From positions 40,188 through 104,187 of the forward strand of contig CAWCOA010000014.1 in NCBI GenBank assembly GCA_963797085.1: a stretch of 64,000 nucleotides of DNA. Direction: 5' to 3'. The notes under the pieces are model-generated. The model was not told the origin of the DNA. It saw only the letters and a list, made by a program, of their open reading frames with translations, and did no database searches. This stretch comes from JASJBU01 sp963797085. GTDB lineage: Bacteria; Pseudomonadota; Gammaproteobacteria; Chromatiales; Chromatiaceae. The position numbers were made by a program, and so were the translations under genes. Below are positions 44,676 to 53,284 of this stretch, one piece after another; the first letter of the stretch is position 1, and every line of letters starts with the position of its first letter.

Positions 44676-46229
44676 ATGACCGAACAATTTACTAAAACAT
44701 CTGACACCCTACAACTGAACCGTGTAGCCATCGATACTTATCGCGAAAATGTCGCCTACATGCATCGGGACTGCAGACTCTACCGTGCAGAGGGATTCCA
44801 GGCCCTGACAAAAGTAGTAATCACTGCCAACAACCATCAGATATACGCCGTACTCAACGTAGTCGATGACGAGAATATAGTAAAAAAGGATGAACTGGGC
44901 CTGTCGGAGCAGGCTTTTGAGCAGCTAAAAATGGATGAGGGTAACCCAGTAAGGGTTGCTCAAGCCGAAAAACCCTCCTCAATGGAAGCAGTGCGCCGAA
45001 AAATCAGTGGTGAACGTCTTTCACCTGAGGATTTTCAGCATATTACCGCCGATATCACAGCCCATCGCTACTCACGCATGGAGATGTCCGCCTTTCTGGT
45101 TGCAACCGGCCAGAACAACCTTGACCGTGAGGAAGTGCTCCATCTCACCCGCGCCATGACTGATTCCGGCGACCGGCTCGACTGGAAAGATGCTCTAGTG
45201 GTCGATAAACACTGTATTGGCGGGATACCCGGCAATCGCACCAGCATGCTGGTTACGCCAATCGTCGCCGCACACGGCATGTTGATGCCGAAGACATCAA
45301 GTCGCGCTATTACTTCTCCGGCAGGCACCGCCGATACCATGGAGGTTCTTGCCAAAGTAGAACTAACGCCCGCCGAGCTTCATGATATCGTGCGGAAACA
45401 CCATGCCTGTCTGGCCTGGGGTGGAACTGCCCACCTGGCCCCGGCCGACGATATTCTGATTTCTGTCGAACGCCCCCTGGGCATAGATTCACAAGGACAG
45501 ATGGTAGCATCCATACTCTCGAAGAAGCTGGCTGCAGGCTCAACACATCTGCTGATCGATATACCCGTGGGTCCTACCGCAAAGGTCAGGCATATGCGCG
45601 AAGCCCAGCAACTGCGCAAACTCTTCGAGTACACGGGGGACAGGCTGGGCATACACTTGGAAGTCATCATAACGGATGGTTCAGAGCCGGTCGGAAAAGG
45701 CATAGGTCCGGTGCTGGAAGCCCGTGATGTGATGCAGGTATTGCATAATAATCCGGCAGCGCCCTCCGACCTGCGGCAGAAATCATTGCGCCTCGCTGGA
45801 CGTCTTCTTGAATTCGATCCCGATGTACGCGGCGGCTACGGTTATTCCATTGCACGGGACATCCTCGACTCGGGTCGCGCCCTGCAAAAGATGCAATCAA
45901 TCATCGAGGCCCAGGGCGTTAATTTAGATCCTGAAGCACCTGGAAAACTGCAGTATGAAGTCTGTGCGAAGAAACCCGGGGTTGTCACCAGCATCAACAA
46001 CCACCTGGTAGCCAGATTGGCCAGTTTGGCTGGGGCGCCCATCGATAAAGGCGCAGGCGTGGACTTGCTGAAAAAACTGGGTGATCCAGTAGTGACTGGT
46101 GAACCCCTGTATCGGGTCCATGCTGAATACAGATCCGGCTTCAAGTTTGCCCAGGGTTTGAGTGACAGGGACAATGGATACACCATTGGTCAAGCGGATG
46201 CAGTGGCCAAACATTACCTGGAACTCTAG
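44676..46229 (+). CDS. Thymidine phosphorylase / AMP phosphorylase family protein
   Basis: A 517-residue nucleoside phosphorylase of the long type found in archaea (AMP phosphorylase) and some proteobacteria. N-terminal 90-residue extension, then the catalytic domain: VDKHCIGGIPGNRTSMLVTP, SRAITSPAGTADTMEVL, the Gly-rich KGIGPVLEARDVMQVL, and C-terminal domain with KKPGVVTSINNH. The deoxyribose-1-phosphate or ribose-1-phosphate acceptor specificity cannot be told from sequence alone. The first ATG follows GGAGCC by about 28 bases; no clear ribosome-binding site. Confidence 0.88.
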   Translation: MTEQFTKTSDTLQLNRVAIDTYRENVAYMHRDCRLYRAEGFQALTKVVITANNHQIYAVLNVVDDENIVKKDELGLSEQAFEQLKMDEGNPVRVAQAEKPSSMEAVRRKISGERLSPEDFQHITADITAHRYSRMEMSAFLVATGQNNLDREEVLHLTRAMTDSGDRLDWKDALVVDKHCIGGIPGNRTSMLVTPIVAAHGMLMPKTSSRAITSPAGTADTMEVLAKVELTPAELHDIVRKHHACLAWGGTAHLAPADDILISVERPLGIDSQGQMVASILSKKLAAGSTHLLIDIPVGPTAKVRHMREAQQLRKLFEYTGDRLGIHLEVIITDGSEPVGKGIGPVLEARDVMQVLHNNPAAPSDLRQKSLRLAGRLLEFDPDVRGGYGYSIARDILDSGRALQKMQSIIEAQGVNLDPEAPGKLQYEVCAKKPGVVTSINNHLVARLASLAGAPIDKGAGVDLLKKLGDPVVTGEPLYRVHAEYRSGFKFAQGLSDRDNGYTIGQADAVAKHYLEL

Positions 46230-46268
46230 GCCCATCTGATCAGACACACTAAAGTAGCCCAGCAGCCG

Positions 46269-47225
46269 TTATCTTGACTCAGTTCCAGGATCGGGACTGA
46301 CGTAGACCGCAGATTCTGGATGAAAGGCCATCCAGGCGAACCAATAGACAGTAACGCTAGGGATTTTTTGGCCGCCAGGGTCCTGCACCCAGGCACTACG
46401 ACTCCCTCGATCATAAAATATCCGGTAATTCTGCCCCGCAAGAGCGTCGCTCACTTCACCGCCAGCTCGATCCAGTTCCAGAAAAGGATAGGCCTTGAAA
46501 TGCCCCTGAACCTCCAGGCCCAGCGTCTGCTGCTTCGGATGATAGCGAGGATCCAGCTGTGTGACAGGAAAGTAAGTACCTGTGCTGTCCTGGTAGCCTG
46601 TATAGGGGTCGGTCTGGTAATTTCTGAAATAACCCGTGTCCTTGGACAGTATCAGGGTGTTTGGGTGCAGGCTTCTCCAGCGTTGCCAGGTTGTATGCTC
46701 AAGAGGAAGCATCTCCAAAACCTGGCCCTTCAGAGGACCGGTCACCGCCCTTTTCATCAACTGCGACCAGAGTGATTCTGTTTCCCGGTCATACAGCAAT
46801 ACATCACTATTGTAGAGCAACCCGGACACACCAAAATTCAGCGGACGTCCTTCCACACGAGCGGAAAACGCCATCCCACTGCCGCATAGCGGGCAATAAG
46901 TTACAATCAGTGCCTGACCATCGATCTGATCGTTTACGATCTCATGCCAGTTTAGAATCGACACCGGATAGGCCTTGGCCACTCCATTCTGATCAAGGGC
47001 CAATACTCGTGCATCCGCAGCCAGCCAGTCTGCTTCTGCAGCAGTGACGAATTCTGGCTGCGAGAGGGCGGGTATCCCATCCCGCTCTGGCCCCCCATGA
47101 TGAATCTCATCAACGGGAATCAATCCTCCCTGCAGATCAAACCCATTGATTTCACGCCCATGAACCCCAGCTTGGGCATTCAATAGAATGATGCCACATA
47201 TCATGCTCCCGATTAATTTACTCAT
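46269..47225 (-). CDS. Exported DUF3179-domain protein
   Basis: A 318-residue protein with a signal peptide (MSKLIGSMICGIILLNAQA) and the DUF3179 domain: AKAYPVSILNWHEIVND, VTYCPLCGSGMAF (a Cys-x2-Cys), GLLYNSDVLLYDRETESLWSQ. The family is found next to redox and metabolic genes in many bacteria; function not known. The start at MSKL (47225) is preferred over 47252. Confidence 0.85.
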   Translation of the reverse strand: MSKLIGSMICGIILLNAQAGVHGREINGFDLQGGLIPVDEIHHGGPERDGIPALSQPEFVTAAEADWLAADARVLALDQNGVAKAYPVSILNWHEIVNDQIDGQALIVTYCPLCGSGMAFSARVEGRPLNFGVSGLLYNSDVLLYDRETESLWSQLMKRAVTGPLKGQVLEMLPLEHTTWQRWRSLHPNTLILSKDTGYFRNYQTDPYTGYQDSTGTYFPVTQLDPRYHPKQQTLGLEVQGHFKAYPFLELDRAGGEVSDALAGQNYRIFYDRGSRSAWVQDPGGQKIPSVTVYWFAWMAFHPESAVYVSPDPGTESR

Positions 47226-47648
47226 ATAAATAGTATCTCCTCTGCCATGCATATCCGGCGTAATGGAATCAGCATCCGTTGTTAGGCATACGTCAATATC
47301 AAGGATTTGGATCTAAATCTTAGCTATCTTGGGGAGAAGTTGGAGCCAAGGGCAGCGCCATGCAAAACAATGCCGCTTCGTACAATATGAAACAACGGAG
47401 TATCAATAGGTAACACTCATAACTCACTTCCGTTACCTAACGAAACATTATTGTCGCAATATCCAATTCATGAAGCATCAATAACTATCTGTTTTATTTG
47501 ACTTTTTAGCGGATTTTGTAAAGAATCACACAACCCGTAACAAGGGTGTTCCCGATACAAGAAAATTCTGGAATTCGTCTCGTCACAGACCTTTCAAGGC
47601 AGCTCGAGCGGTTCTTTGAACAATATATAACAGCGGAGTGATCATCCA
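47226..47648. promoter_or_regulatory. Divergent region before the acetate module
   Basis: About 420 bp. An inverted repeat TAGGTAAC-17-GTTACCTA is at 47407-47439 and could be an operator. Near 47618-47634 the TTTGAACAATATATAAC stretch resembles a promoter -10 area. GCGGAG lies 9 bases before the DUF4212 start. No gene seen. Confidence 0.4.
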
Positions 47649-47900
47649 ATGAGCAAAGCTGAACAATACTGGAAGGCCAACGTAAGATTGGTCAGTATCC
47701 TACTGACTATCTGGTTCGTGGTTTCTTACCTATTCGGCATCATCCTGGTCGAGCCTATGAACGCCATCAAAATCGGTGGTGTGGGACTCGGTTTCTGGTT
47801 CGCCCAACAGGGCTCCATCTATACGTTTCTTGTACTGATCTATGTCTACGTGAAACGTATGAACGCCCTAGACGTCGAGCACGACGTACACGAAGACTAA
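47649..47900 (+). CDS. DUF4212 small subunit of sodium/solute symporter
   Basis: An 83-residue membrane protein with two transmembrane segments (LVSILLTIWFVVSYLFGI and GSIYTFLVLIYVYV), begins MSKAEQYWKANVRL, and ends in an acidic tail VEHDVHED. This small protein pairs with the following large symporter in gammaproteobacteria. The stop precedes the next start by 13 bases. Confidence 0.92.
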   Translation: MSKAEQYWKANVRLVSILLTIWFVVSYLFGIILVEPMNAIKIGGVGLGFWFAQQGSIYTFLVLIYVYVKRMNALDVEHDVHED

Positions 47901-47913
47901 AGGTGAACTGAAT

Positions 47914-49698
47914 ATGGATCTGCAAACTCTAACTTATGTCGTGGTGGGCATCACTTTTGCCCTCTACATCGGTATCGCTTTTTGGGCCCGGGCAGGGACA
48001 ACTGGGGAGTTCTATGCGGCTGGACGAGGGATACACCCGGTAGCCAACGGCATGGCCACAGCCGCCGACTGGATGTCCGCTGCATCCTTTATCTCCATGG
48101 CCGGACTCATCGCCTTCAACGGCTATGGCGCTTCTGTGTTCCTGATGGGCTGGACCGGTGGCTATGTACTGCTTGCTCTGCTCTTAGCGCCCTATCTGCG
48201 CAAGTTCGGCAAGTTCACCGTTCCCGAGTTCATTGGTGACCGCTACTATTCACAGACCGCCCGTATCGTCGCGGTGATCTGCCTGATCCTGGCCTCCATC
48301 ACCTATGTTATTGGTCAGATGAAGGGTATCGGTGTGGCCTTCTCCCGCTTCCTCGAAACCGACTATGACACCGGCCTTTACATCGGCATGGGCATAGTCT
48401 TCATTTATGCCGTAATGGGCGGCATGAAGGGCATCACCTACACCCAGATCGCCCAATACTGTGTGCTGATCTTCGCCTATAGTGTACCGGCCATGTTCAT
48501 CTCCATGAACATTACGGGTAATCCAATTCCACAATTGGGTCTGGGCAGCGAGATGGCCGATGGCTCCGGCACCTATATGCTGGACAAGCTGGACCAAGTG
48601 ATAAGTGATCTGGGTTTTAATGAATACACAACACAGGTCATGGGCAGCAAACTGAACATGTTTGTCTACACTCTGTCACTGATGATCGGCACCGCCGGCC
48701 TGCCCCATGTCATCATCCGCTTTTTCACCGTCCCCAAGGTCAAGGATGCCCGCTCCTCAGCGGGATGGGCGCTGGTCTTCATCTCAATACTCTACACAAC
48801 CGCACCCGCAGTAGGTTCAATGGCGCGACTTAATCTCATGAATACCATCCAGGTGGGTGAAGTCGGTGTGACTGAAGGCAATCTGGCATATGCCGACCGT
48901 CCGCAATGGTTCAAGAACTGGGAAAAGACCGGTCTGTTGCAGTTTGAAGATAAGAATGGTGACGGACGTATCCAGTATTACAACGACAAGAACGCAGATT
49001 TCAACAAAAAAGCGGCTGAATGGGGTTGGAAAGGGAATGAGATGACCAAGGTTGACCGGGACATCATGGTGCTGGCCAACCCGGAAATCGCCAACCTGCC
49101 CGACTGGGTCGTCGCTCTGGTGGTAGCTGGTGGTCTGGCCGCAGCACTTTCCACTGCAGCCGGCCTGTTACTGGCCATCTCATCGTCTATCTCCCATGAC
49201 CTGTTGAAAGGCGTGTTTGTCAAGAATATCTCGGAAAAGAACGAGCTGATGGCGGGCCGCATTGCGATGGCTGGTGCGATCGCCCTGGCGGGGTACTTCG
49301 GCCTGCATCCACCGGATTTCGCCGCCGGTACGGTGGCTATCGCTTTCGGTCTGGCCGCAAGTTCCATTTTTCCAGCACTGATGATGGGCATCTTCAACAA
49401 GCGGGTGAACAGATCCGGCGCCATCTGGGGCATGATTTCCGGTATTGGTGTAACGATGCTCTACGTGTTCCAGCATAAAGGCATCATGTTCATCCCTGGT
49501 ACTGCATTTATGGGTGACATGGATCCCAACTGGTTCCTGGGTATCTCACCCAATGCCTTTGGCGCCGTTGGCGCAGTGGTCAACTTTGCAGTGGCCATCA
49601 CCATCTCCAAATTGACCGCACCGCCTCCAGAGCATATCCAGCATCTGGTGGAAGACATCCGTGTTCCCAAGGGTGCAGCTGCGGCCACGGATCATTAA
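47914..49698 (+). CDS. Sodium/solute symporter of the VC_2705 group, acetate-type
   Basis: A 594-residue symporter of the SSS family, about 13 helices. It begins LTYVVVGITFALYIGIAFWA, with GNT-like TAADWMSAASFISMAG and SITYVIGQMKGIG (Na+ and substrate sites of the ActP group). A hydrophilic insert at about 325-390 contains an EF-hand-like loop DKNGDGRIQYYN. Genes for a CBS/DUF294 regulator, an exonuclease and acetyl-CoA synthetase follow, so acetate or a similar carboxylate is the probable substrate (inference). A terminator follows. Confidence 0.9.
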   Translation: MDLQTLTYVVVGITFALYIGIAFWARAGTTGEFYAAGRGIHPVANGMATAADWMSAASFISMAGLIAFNGYGASVFLMGWTGGYVLLALLLAPYLRKFGKFTVPEFIGDRYYSQTARIVAVICLILASITYVIGQMKGIGVAFSRFLETDYDTGLYIGMGIVFIYAVMGGMKGITYTQIAQYCVLIFAYSVPAMFISMNITGNPIPQLGLGSEMADGSGTYMLDKLDQVISDLGFNEYTTQVMGSKLNMFVYTLSLMIGTAGLPHVIIRFFTVPKVKDARSSAGWALVFISILYTTAPAVGSMARLNLMNTIQVGEVGVTEGNLAYADRPQWFKNWEKTGLLQFEDKNGDGRIQYYNDKNADFNKKAAEWGWKGNEMTKVDRDIMVLANPEIANLPDWVVALVVAGGLAAALSTAAGLLLAISSSISHDLLKGVFVKNISEKNELMAGRIAMAGAIALAGYFGLHPPDFAAGTVAIAFGLAASSIFPALMMGIFNKRVNRSGAIWGMISGIGVTMLYVFQHKGIMFIPGTAFMGDMDPNWFLGISPNAFGAVGAVVNFAVAITISKLTAPPPEHIQHLVEDIRVPKGAAAATDH

Positions 49699-49731
49699 AA
49701 AAACCTGCGGTTGGCAAAGCTGTAGTATTTG

Positions 49732-49754
49732 GCCCCGCGAAAGCGGGGCTTTTT
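49732..49754 (+). terminator. Rho-independent terminator after the symporter
   Basis: Stem GCCCCGC / GCGGGGC with a GAAA tetraloop followed by TTTTT, 34 bases after the stop codon. Confidence 0.93.
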
Positions 49755-49853
49755 CTATATAACACAAGAATGATTCTTTATCTCCGAACTAACCGGTCAA
49801 ATAAAACCATCTATTCTCGCCGTCTATCACTTACGATCAGTTATCATTGAGCC

Positions 49854-51728
49854 ATGGAAATCGAACTGGTTGAAATTCGAGACTTTCTTGCGCTACGCCC
49901 GCCCTTTGATTGTCTCCCGGAAGAACGTCTTAATTTGCTGCCAAAATCGCTGGAGATCCGTTACCTGCGTCGCGACAGCGCCTTTCCACCCAATCCCAGT
50001 GATACGGCTAACAACTACCTGTATATCATACGTAGTGGTGCCGTTGATCTGCTGGATGATGACAACCGCCTGATCGAAAAACTTGATGAAGGGGATATCT
50101 ATACCACATCTTGTCAGTTGGTCGATCTTGGGCAGGCCACCCGTGGCGTGGCGATCGAAGATACGCTAATTTATCTACTTCCCTGTCAGGTGTTGCAGGA
50201 ATTAAGGGCTGCAGAACCCGAATTTAACCTGCATTTCAGCGAATCGATGCGTGAACGCCTCAAGCAGGCGGTCAATAAGATTCAGGAGACCATGAATCCG
50301 AACGACCTGACCCTCCTCACTCAGGAGGTTTCTAACATCTTAAACAAAGCTCCGGTACTGGTTTCAGCCAATAGCAGTATCAAGGAGGCGGCGCAGGTCA
50401 TGACGGAAAGGAACGTCTCGTCAATTATGCTGACCAGGGATAACGAACTGGTAGGCATGATTACCGACAGTGACCTGCGTAGACGCTGCATTGCCTCTGA
50501 TGTCTCATCCACCGGACCGGCAAGCAGTATCATGTCCAGCGATTTACAGACAGTGGAAAAGGACACTCTGCTCCAGCAGGCCCTGATGACTATGACGCGA
50601 CTGCATGTGCATCATCTGCCAGTGATGGATGGTGACAAAGTCATCGGCATGCTGACCGCCAGCGACCTGGCTCGTCAACAAACCACAAATTCTGCCTTTA
50701 TTGCAACGGATATCCGCAAGAGTGCTGATCTGGAAGATCTGGTCAATGCAAGTAAGCGTGTGCCAGAACTGCAATTACAACTGGCCAATTCCGGCGTTAC
50801 CGCATTGCACATCGGGGAATCCATCTCGTCAATCACTGACTCGATCACCATACGTCTACTGGAAATGGCGGAGCAGGAACTCGGCCCTCCTCCTGTGCCC
50901 TACACCTGGTTATGCGGTGGATCACAGGCCAGACGGGAACAATCCAGTCATTCTGATCAGGACAATGCGCTGCTGATCTCTGACGAAATGCGCGGGGAGC
51001 ATAAAGCTTACTTCACCACACTAGCGGATAGAGTTTGCGATGGACTGAATGCTTGTGGGTTCATCTACTGCCCCGGCGAGGCCATGGCGTCAAATCCCTC
51101 CTGGCGCCAGCCATTGAAATACTGGCGTCACTATTTTGAAGACTGGATCGAAAGCCCCGAACCCAAGTCCCTGATGCTCTCAAGCATTTTCTTCGACCTA
51201 CGGCCGGTTCATGGAGAAAAATCACTGTTCAAGGAACTGCAGCGGTATTTTCTGGACAAAACCAGAAACAATGGGATCTTTACTGCCTATATGGCGGCCA
51301 ATGCCCTGCAGTTCCGTCCGCCGCTGGGGTTTTTTCGCACTTTCGTTTTGATCCATGGCGGCGAACATAATGACACCTTTGACATCAAGCATCTGGGTAT
51401 CGTACCCATCACCGATATCGCTCGTGTATTGGCCCTGTCAAAGGGGCTGCCGCAAACCAATACCACTGAACGCCTGCGGGCGGCTGCAACCACCAATGCA
51501 TTGAGTACAGAGATGGGAGCCAACCTGGAAGATGCCCTGGAATTTATTGCCAGCCTGCGCATTCGCCATCAGGCGGAGCAGATCCGCCTCGGAATCAAAG
51601 CTGACAATTATCTCCCGCCTCAGGATCTGTCCGAATTGGAGCGCAGGCATTTGAAAGACGCCTTCAGAGTCATCCAGGATATGCAGAACACCCTGGAAAA
51701 CCGTTATCAGAGCGGGCGCTTTCGCTGA
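49854..51728 (+). CDS. cNMP-binding, CBS-pair and DUF294 nucleotidyltransferase-like protein
   Basis: A 624-residue multi-domain protein: an N-terminal cyclic-nucleotide-binding-like domain (about 10-120, YLYIIRSGAVDLLDDDN), a CBS pair (about 165-280, VMTERNVSSIMLTRDNELVG and LPVMDGDKVIGMLTASDLA), then the DUF294 nucleotidyltransferase fold with GGSQARREQSSHSDQDNALL (metal Asp pair) and a C-terminal substrate-binding domain. Such proteins lie beside acetate symporters and DnaQ-like exonucleases in pseudomonads and relatives. They probably regulate the symporter or Acs; no catalytic activity is proven. Confidence 0.9.
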   Translation: MEIELVEIRDFLALRPPFDCLPEERLNLLPKSLEIRYLRRDSAFPPNPSDTANNYLYIIRSGAVDLLDDDNRLIEKLDEGDIYTTSCQLVDLGQATRGVAIEDTLIYLLPCQVLQELRAAEPEFNLHFSESMRERLKQAVNKIQETMNPNDLTLLTQEVSNILNKAPVLVSANSSIKEAAQVMTERNVSSIMLTRDNELVGMITDSDLRRRCIASDVSSTGPASSIMSSDLQTVEKDTLLQQALMTMTRLHVHHLPVMDGDKVIGMLTASDLARQQTTNSAFIATDIRKSADLEDLVNASKRVPELQLQLANSGVTALHIGESISSITDSITIRLLEMAEQELGPPPVPYTWLCGGSQARREQSSHSDQDNALLISDEMRGEHKAYFTTLADRVCDGLNACGFIYCPGEAMASNPSWRQPLKYWRHYFEDWIESPEPKSLMLSSIFFDLRPVHGEKSLFKELQRYFLDKTRNNGIFTAYMAANALQFRPPLGFFRTFVLIHGGEHNDTFDIKHLGIVPITDIARVLALSKGLPQTNTTERLRAAATTNALSTEMGANLEDALEFIASLRIRHQAEQIRLGIKADNYLPPQDLSELERRHLKDAFRVIQDMQNTLENRYQSGRFR

Positions 51729-51731
51729 GTC

Positions 51732-52424
51732 ATGTTTGATCGATTCTTTGGCAAGGAGGTACAGCGCAAGCGCTATCTTTCAAGGGCTCCGGATGGCCCC
51801 ATGCGAGACTACCTTTCTGTACCTCTTCCGACCAAGCGAAGCACCTGTAAAGAGCTCGACATTGTCGCGTTGGATCTTGAAACCACTGGTCTTGATCCCA
51901 AGCGGGACAGCATACTCAGTTTTGGACTGGTGCATCTGAGGAGGATGTCCATTTTACTTGATACATCCCGTTATGGCGTGATCTCTGTGGCCGAGGAGAT
52001 ACCTGAAGAATCAGCGGTTATTCACCAGATTACCGACGATGTATCGGCCTCAGGACAACCACTTGAAGAGGTTCTACCCAATTTACTCGCAGAATTGAAG
52101 GGAAAAGTGATGCTGGTGCACTATGCCAGAATAGAGCAGAATTTCCTCGATGCAGCTTGTCGGGAACTCTATGGCGTGCCTTTTGTGATTCGAACCATTG
52201 ATACATTGGTGCTCGCACGAAGACTTTTCGAGATCCGCAACCACACGATACAAACCGGTAACCTGCGGTTGTTCAATCTCCGCCCGCAATACAACCTGCC
52301 CCAGTACAAGGCCCATAATGCCTTGAGCGATGCACTGGCAACCGCAGAACTATTCCTGGCCATGGCAGCGGAGATGTATCCACGGCAGGCAAATTGTCGC
52401 CTTGACCGCTTTCTGACCAATTGA
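51732..52424 (+). CDS. DnaQ-like 3'-5' exonuclease
   Basis: A 230-residue DEDD exonuclease of the DNA polymerase III epsilon type. Motif I is VALDLETTGLDP, motif II the Asp/His in VHYARIEQNFLDAA, and motif III HNALSDALATAELF. It begins 3 bases after the previous stop, so the two are probably co-translated; both occur together in the acetate-module neighbourhood of other gammaproteobacteria. Substrate unknown. Confidence 0.88.
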   Translation: MFDRFFGKEVQRKRYLSRAPDGPMRDYLSVPLPTKRSTCKELDIVALDLETTGLDPKRDSILSFGLVHLRRMSILLDTSRYGVISVAEEIPEESAVIHQITDDVSASGQPLEEVLPNLLAELKGKVMLVHYARIEQNFLDAACRELYGVPFVIRTIDTLVLARRLFEIRNHTIQTGNLRLFNLRPQYNLPQYKAHNALSDALATAELFLAMAAEMYPRQANCRLDRFLTN

Positions 52425-52469
52425 TTACCTTGGCACGACAGAGCCAGAGCAACGTTATTCACACAGATC

Positions 52470-53033
52470 ATGAACTTAAAATTACCCATTCTCTATAAAA
52501 AGCTACTGATACTGGCCGTGGTTTTCGGTCCGATCACCTGGCTGATGTTCACCGATGATGGACAGCGTCGTACCGATACCGTGGTACTCTGGCTGTTCGG
52601 AGAAAATGAAATCCAAATGGACCTGGAGGTATTGGACAGTCGCTTTACTGAAGATAATCTGAAACAGGTCTATCCGGATCTCAGTTGGCAATGCCAGCTA
52701 CGAGAAACACCCTATGGAGACCAGATCTGCGCCAGCCGTATTGGTGTGTTCAATGGTATTCCGTCGAGGTATATCAGCTTCTTTTTCCGGGAAACACAGC
52801 TTTCCGCAGTGAAACTCAACTATCGGCAGAGTAATCATGCGCAATTTCAGATCCAGCTAAGGCAGCAACTGGGACTGCCCGACCTCGAGGCCCGCACGAC
52901 AGTAGGCGCCCCTGATCCGCAAGAGATCATCCAGTGGCGCACCCCATATGGCATGGTTATCATGAAAAGAGAGCTGGTGGGCGACGAGGAACCCTCGCTG
53001 TTTTGGCTTGCCAGCGCGCATTTGGCACAGTAA
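52470..53033 (+). CDS. Unrecognised protein with N-terminal membrane anchor
   Basis: A 187-residue protein not assigned to a family. One transmembrane helix (about 10-27, LLILAVVFGPITWLMF) precedes a likely periplasmic domain with a Cys pair in SWQCQLRETPYGDQICASRIG and a QQLGLPD segment. It follows the exonuclease by 45 bases and lies before acs. Codon use is like the neighbours, so a real gene is likely. Confidence 0.7.
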   Translation: MNLKLPILYKKLLILAVVFGPITWLMFTDDGQRRTDTVVLWLFGENEIQMDLEVLDSRFTEDNLKQVYPDLSWQCQLRETPYGDQICASRIGVFNGIPSRYISFFFRETQLSAVKLNYRQSNHAQFQIQLRQQLGLPDLEARTTVGAPDPQEIIQWRTPYGMVIMKRELVGDEEPSLFWLASAHLAQ

Positions 53034-53284
53034 GAAACGAGCATGCTGAACTCTGCGACAGATTTGCTAAACTTGAATTTTCCTTCAGGACGTAACAATC
53101 TATCTGTTCGTCCAGCATACATAATCTGCATAGCAGGGACTCAAGCAGGCTGATCCAAGAAAAAAGAAGCTTCAGCAGATATAGATGACCAGGATAGTTC
53201 GGCCTATCCGCCGGAGTTGCGGATAACACTGGACTCAACCTATCCATTTTTATACTACAGACCCGACTTAGGAGACCAAGATCC

